A stretch of 64,000 nucleotides of DNA from Flaccisagitta enflata (Eukaryota; Chaetognatha; Sagittoidea; Aphragmophora), in the NCBI GenBank assembly GCA_965153355.1, contig OZ231127.1:65906001-65970000 (forward strand), in the 5' to 3' direction. Both the position numbers and the translations under genes were made by a program. How positions within the stretch are numbered: position 1 is the first letter of the stretch; every line of letters starts with the position of its first letter. Shown here in pieces: positions 59,116 through 64,000 of the stretch. The notes beneath the pieces are model-generated. The model was given only the letters and a program-made list of their open reading frames with translations. It was not told the origin of the DNA and searched no databases.

Positions 59116-59261
59116 ACTGACGGTCGACCAGAGAGAGAGACAGATAAAATTAAAAGTGAAATACTTAAATTAAAAAGAGGGGGTAAATAAGTTCGAGGCA
59201 AAGCTTTTTTTTCTAATTCAGATCTTGTTTCGATTAAGAAAAGTGGAGAAAGAGTGAAAAT

Positions 59262-59319
<58 letters not shown>

Positions 59320-59333
59320 CAAGACAGACCGAG

Positions 59334-59369
<36 letters not shown>

Positions 59370-59376
59370 CAAGACA
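59078..59376 (+). repeat. (GA)n and (CAGA)n cluster
   Basis: GA at 59080-59112 and 59264-59294, then CAGA/CCAAGACAGAC repeats to 59376. Confidence 0.94.
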
Positions 59377-59665
59377 GACAGATGGATCAGAGCTCGGCAG
59401 AGGGCGAGAGGGACGGAGTTTGTTGTCAGCAAAGAGAAGCAGAAACCACTGACCTCTAAAAATGACCAAGTCATTGAAGTCACCCAACCATCCATCCATC
59501 CATCCAATTATCTGTCGACCTTCATTTTTTGATTAATGAGAAAAAAAGGTATGTTTTGAAGAGTGTGAAGATCAATCGACAAATCAACCGAAATTGATGC
59601 TTATGAGAAGGATCATCGCGTTGCCCAACACCAGTCCCTCTTCCCTTCCATCTTCATGTGGCCCC

Positions 59666-61384
59666 TATTTTTAGTCGCGTGCACGCGACTCTACAACCCG
59701 CTTTGTCCGTCGGTCGGTCGGTCGGTCGGTCGGTCGGTTGGTCGGTCGGTCACACTTTACTTTTTTTATCAATTTTATTTCTTTAAGTCATTTTTAGTCA
59801 TTCTAAGTCATTCTAAGTCATTCTAAGTCATTCTAAGTCATTCTAAGTCATTCTAAGTCATTTTAAGTCATTCTAAGTCATTATTGTCATTTTAGTCAAT
59901 ATAATCCTTTTCATCATTTTAAGTCATTCTAAGTCATTTTAAGTAATTTCAAGTGATTCTAAGTCATTTCAAGTGATTTTAAGGCATTTTAAATCATTCC
60001 AAGTCATTTTAAGACATTATTGTCATTTTAGTCAATATAATCCTTTTCATCATTTTAAGTCATTTTAAGTCATTTTATGTCATTATAAGTCATTATAGGT
60101 CATTATATATCATTTTAAGTCATTTTAAGTCATTTTTAGTCATTCTCAGTCATTCTTGGTCATTTTAGTCATTAGTCAATATTGTCATTTCACTTTTTAT
60201 TTTCATAATCATAGGTAATTATAGGTCATTATAGGTCATTATGCAATTATAGGTAATCATAGGTCATTATAGGTAATCATAGGTCATTGTAGGTAATTAT
60301 AGGTCATTGTGTAATTATAGGTAATTATAGGTCATTATAGGTAATTATAGGTTATTATGCAATTATAGGTCATTATCAGTAATTATAGGTCAGTATGTAA
60401 TCATAGGTAATTATGGTAATTATAGGTGATTATAGGTCATTATAGGTAATTACAGGTAATTATAGGTCATTATGTAACTATAGGTAATTATAGGTCATAA
60501 GAGGTAATTATAGGTCATCATGCAATCATAGGTCATTATTGGTATTTATAGGTCATAATGTAGTTATAGATGATTATAGGTAATAAAAGGTAATTATAGA
60601 TCATTATAGATAATTATAGGTCATTATGTAATTATTGGTAATTATAGGTCATCATAGATAGTTATAGGTAGAAATAGGTCAGTATGTAATTATAGGTAAT
60701 TATAGGTAATCATAGGTCATTATAGGTAATTATATGTCAATAAACAATTTTAGGTAATTATAGGTCATTATTGAATTATAGGTAATTAAAGCTAATCATA
60801 GGTAATTATAGGTAATGAGAGGTCATTATGCAATTATAGGTTATTATGGGTAATCATAGGTCATTATAGGTAATTATAGATCATTATGCAATTATAGGTA
60901 ATTATGGGTAATCATAGGTCATTATAGGTAATTATTGGTCCATATGTAATTATAGGTAATCATAGGTCTTTATAGGTACTTAAAGGTCATCATTTAATTA
61001 TGAGTAATTATAGGTAATTATTGGTAATTAAAGGTGATCATAGGTCATTATAGGTAACTATAGGTCATTATGTTATTATAGGTAATTTTGGGTAATCATG
61101 GGTAATTTTACATCATTATAGGTAATCGTTGGTCCTTATGTAATTAGAGGTAATCATAGGTCTTTATAGGTACTAATAGGTTGTTAAACATTTGATTAAG
61201 GGTAATTATAGGTAATTATAATTATAGGTAATTATAATTATAGGTAATTATAGGTCATTATAGGTAATCATAGGTCAATAGGCAATTATAGTCATTATCG
61301 TCATTACAGGAAATAACGCACTTATATAATTAGGCGATTATGTAAGTAAGTCTCGCACGCGACTTATAGGTGTTGGCCTTGTCT
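59666..61384 (+). mobile_element. Family B element expanded by an internal array
   Basis: Hairpin GTCGCGTGCACGCGAC at 59674-59689, CTCTACAACCCGCTTTGTCC, (GGTC)n, CACACTTTACTTTTTTTATC; then the 1.5-kb array; then CTCGCACGCGACTTATAGGT, GTTGGCCTTGTCTC as a worn distal end. Confidence 0.6.
59795..61345 (+). repeat. Short-unit minisatellite, two phases
   Basis: 59795-60190: TCATTCTAAG (10-bp unit). 60200-61345: GTAATTATAGGTCATTATAG, a 10/20-bp unit. The two share TCATT and pass gradually into each other. Confidence 0.92.
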
Positions 61385-61724
61385 CATACTCACGCGGCTT
61401 CCTTTATTAAAGAAGGGGAGCCGTTGTTGTTGACGTTGTTGGGGTTTTTCGTTGGACACAGCTTGCCCACGCGTTGTCACGCGTGGATCCACCCACCACG
61501 AAAAGGCTGCGTTTCCGGGTCGGACTAGCCAACGGGGACGGACAGACTTACACTTACAGGCCTATCAAAGAACTGACAATGACATGATATAAAGAGTTGT
61601 AGTGCAGTGCGGCCTCGGAAACTCAGCACTTGGTACAATGAAGAAGAGGAAGAAAAGAAGGCCAAGTTACGGCCAATAACTGAATAAGAGCTCCACGCTG
61701 TTTAAGAATTTGTTTTTGAACGTT
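61385..61724. other. Unassigned GC-richer stretch
   Basis: Palindromic CCACGCGTTGTCACGCGTGG at 61469. No gene seen. Confidence 0.35.
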
Positions 61725-61970
61725 TTAATGAATGAATGAAAGAAAGAATGAATGAATGAATGAATGAATGAATGAATGAATGAATGAATGAATGAATGAA
61801 TGAATGAATGAATGAATGAATGAAGAAAGGAAGGAATGAATGAATGACTGAATGAAAATATGAATGAATGAATGAATGAATGAATGAATGAATGAATGAA
61901 TGAATGAATGAATGAATGAATGAATGAATGAATGAACGAATGAATGAATGAATGAATGCATTAATGAATG
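61725..61970 (+). repeat. (AATG)n microsatellite
   Basis: Two blocks of GAAT units with a short GAAGAAAGGAAGG break at 61822. Confidence 0.97.
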
Positions 61971-62291
61971 AAAAACAAAAATGAAAATGAATGCGATAAG
62001 TTATGCGAGGTTATAGGATTGAAGGACGTCAAAATCGGTCTGCTCACTTCAAACGCGTGACCGACAAACGCGCGACGGTAGACAGGGAAAGTGAAGATTT
62101 TGATGGGTTCGAATCCTGCTTTTTTAGCTATAAAATCAGGAATCGGCTAATGGCGGCTGCCTAGATGTTGTTATTTGATAATGATTTGTGTTCAGCAGCT
62201 TCATGGCTACATTGTATAAAAAAGTACAAATCAAAACGCCGTCAGATCTACCTCACTGACTAATATTTACATGCTGCGTCATACACTCAGG

Positions 62292-62558
62292 GGGCGTTTC
62301 TAGTCAGAGACAATCGCGTTTTTAACGGGCCACTCAGTCGCTCGCTACGTTCGTTCGCTCGCTACGTTCTTTCGCTCGCACTGCTTACTCACTCTGCAGC
62401 GCTCCGCTTTGCTATGCTCGCTCGCTCCATTCATAGGCTCACTCATTCACTTTGCTCACTCCCTCGTGGGACAGTTGAAATTCATAAATATGTGATCACA
62501 CTGTAAACGCGTTTCACGGAACCAAACGCGTTTTTCATCCTCACTAGAAACACGCCCT
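62292..62558. mobile_element. Possible inverted-repeat element with GGGCGTTTCTAGT ends
   Basis: GGGCGTTTCTAGT on the left and ACTAGAAACACGCCC on the right. Inside is a CGCTCGCTACGTTCG pseudo-repeat. No clear target duplication. Confidence 0.4.
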
Positions 62559-62901
62559 AACTCCACTATGAAAAACGGACTCAAGAGTTTCACTTTCCCT
62601 CGCTAACGACGGACCGACCGACCATCCAACCGACCAACGGACGGACATGACTTCTTATAGAAACGCGAGGACGCACCTAATTAAGCTCCATCATATCGGA
62701 AAAGCAAATCTTGTGAACCAATATACCGCTAAACGACCTAGGCAGCCGCTTGCACGCGCACGCACACACACATGCGTCCAGAACACTGACGATATTTTTT
62801 AAGATTTGAAGAAACTTCGCGTATCGATCGCATAAAGCGAAAGAAAAATAAAGAAACATGATTTTATCAAGTCTTATCTGAGAGTAAGATGCATCGCAAG
62901 A

Positions 62902-62902
<1 letters not shown>

Positions 62903-62977
<75 letters not shown>

Positions 62978-62982
62978 ATGAA
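62903..62982 (+). repeat. (GA)n then (GAAA)n microsatellite
   Basis: GA 62903-62937, GAAA to 62978. Confidence 0.96.
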
Positions 62983-63212
62983 AGATAGAGAGTGTGTTTG
63001 TCTGAAGAATGTAAAGTTAATATAATGTATTTCATAGCTATGAATGAAATTTGCGTAAAGTGGATGTGATCTTTTGGTCCCTTAACATCCGTTATTGGGA
63101 GGTGTAACTATATCAGTTCAGTCAACTCAGATGATTAATCTAATTAAAAAGATTATAAATTGATTAAACGAACGCGCTTTCAGCTGTTAGCCTCGTTAGA
63201 AAAAAATAACCT

Positions 63213-63300
63213 TTTTTAGTTGCGGACACGCAGGTCTATAATAGGCTTTGTCCGTCCGTCTGCCCACCCGCCCGCAACGATATTGTGACCCCGCGTCACT
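63213..63300 (+). mobile_element. Short family B-prime element
   Basis: TTTTTTAGTTGCGGACACGC, AGGCTTTGTCCGTCC, GCCCGCAACGATATTGTGAC, CCCGCGTCACTTGTTT: both ends with almost no core. Confidence 0.7.
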
Positions 63301-63540
63301 TGTTTAGTTGCGGACATGCAACTCTTTGATAGGCTTTGTCCATTGGTCCGTCATTCCGTGAGTTGGTTGGTTCGTTGGTCCATGTTGATGGAGTCAAAAA
63401 GTGAGAAAATGAGTATTTCAGATGCTGCAGTTATGATTGTCCGTCTGTGTTAGTATGGAGTGGGGGTAGGTATGGTTGGGGTTTGTATGCCCCTACCAAC
63501 CCGTCCGCAACGGTATTGTGACCCCGCGTCACTTGTTCAA
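63301..63540 (+). mobile_element. Family B-prime element, complete
   Basis: Hairpin GTTGCGGACATGCAAC (63307-63322), GGCTTTGTCCATTGG, GAGTCAAAAAGTGAGAAAAT, GCCCCTACCAACCCGTCCGC, AACGGTATTGTGACCCCGCG, TCACTTGTT. Placed in tandem behind the short copy. Confidence 0.75.
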
Positions 63541-63800
63541 AGATTTTTAAGGAAAAAGCGGGCTACAGTAGTTCCATATTGATACTACTGTTACTATATA
63601 ACTAAAATAACTAAAATAACATAAGCAGATCCCTTCCTTAGTGAGTAAGTTAGTCATAAGGCAGATAGCTCCTTCAAAATTGAGAAATCCGTGTTGACTC
63701 TGCACTCCTTTGCTTGTCTGTGGTGAAGACGAAAAACATCCTTGATTCGGTTCCGGCTGTCCTCTCATTTCCTTCCCTCTCCCTTTTTGCCCCCCCCCCC

Positions 63801-64000
<200 letters not shown>

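Noticed and set aside
62040-62115. tRNA gene suggested by GGGTTCGAATCCTGC
   Set aside because: Only a T-loop-like word; no A box, no acceptor stem pairing at the right distance.

Overview
The window reads as repeat-dense nuclear DNA from an animal, most likely a marine or other non-vertebrate metazoan. The evidence is spliced genes with GT/AG introns in the standard genetic code, two ionotropic-glutamate-receptor (iGluR) genes, a Golgi-type beta-1,3-galactosyltransferase, CR1-like LINE relics and many miniature DNA transposons. I cannot name the species. No rRNA, CRISPR array, operon or prokaryotic signal is visible.

Real genes are few. (1) 35.5-37.25 kb, minus strand: a four-exon GT31 glycosyltransferase whose exon phases join perfectly into 358 residues. 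(2) 49.45-51.37 kb and (3) 54.28-57.11 kb, plus strand: two tandem two-exon iGluR-like genes of about 400 residues, with identical intron phase and no amino-terminal domain visible. Around them lies their own debris: an inverted duplicate of the 3' end of gene 2 plus its flank at 43.1-43.7 kb, and decayed first-exon fragments at 42.2, 45.55 and 47.85 kb. So 42-57 kb is an expanding and decaying receptor cluster.

Retroelement relics: a CR1-like LINE (19.87-22.96 kb, minus) with ORF1 tail, endonuclease, reverse transcriptase and C-terminal region, broken by stops and frameshifts; and a second, different LINE (45.9-47.64 kb, minus).

DNA elements make up much of the rest. Family A has ends of the type GGGCAGCGGCCCC..GGGGCCGCTGCCC that enclose a different private minisatellite in almost every copy. 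Family B has one end with a hairpin (GTCGCG..CGCGAC, next to TTTTTAG) and another end ending in GGCCTTGTT. The hairpin arms co-vary between copies and match a motif at the far end. There are also TA-flanked mariner-like MITEs (218-795, 5626-6058, 28585-28760, 53396-53905, 57210-57711, 27867-28478), elements with exact 8-bp target duplications (26948-27252, 34153-35267, 54949-55593), several 84-150 bp minisatellites (9.1-11.0, 11.7-13.9, 14.7-15.35 kb), a 1.5 kb array inside a family B copy (59.7-61.4 kb), and extreme microsatellite content, mostly (GA/TC)n, (CA/TG)n, (GGAA)n and (GAAA)n.

Layout: 0-8 kb TA-flanked MITEs, composite family B/A nest and a duplicated AT-rich segment; 8-17 kb minisatellites; 17-24 kb family A copy and LINE; 24-35 kb family B copies, hAT-like MITEs and microsatellites; 35-38 kb galactosyltransferase; 38-43 kb microsatellites and family A; 43-57 kb receptor cluster; 57-64 kb MITE, microsatellites and the expanded family B element.
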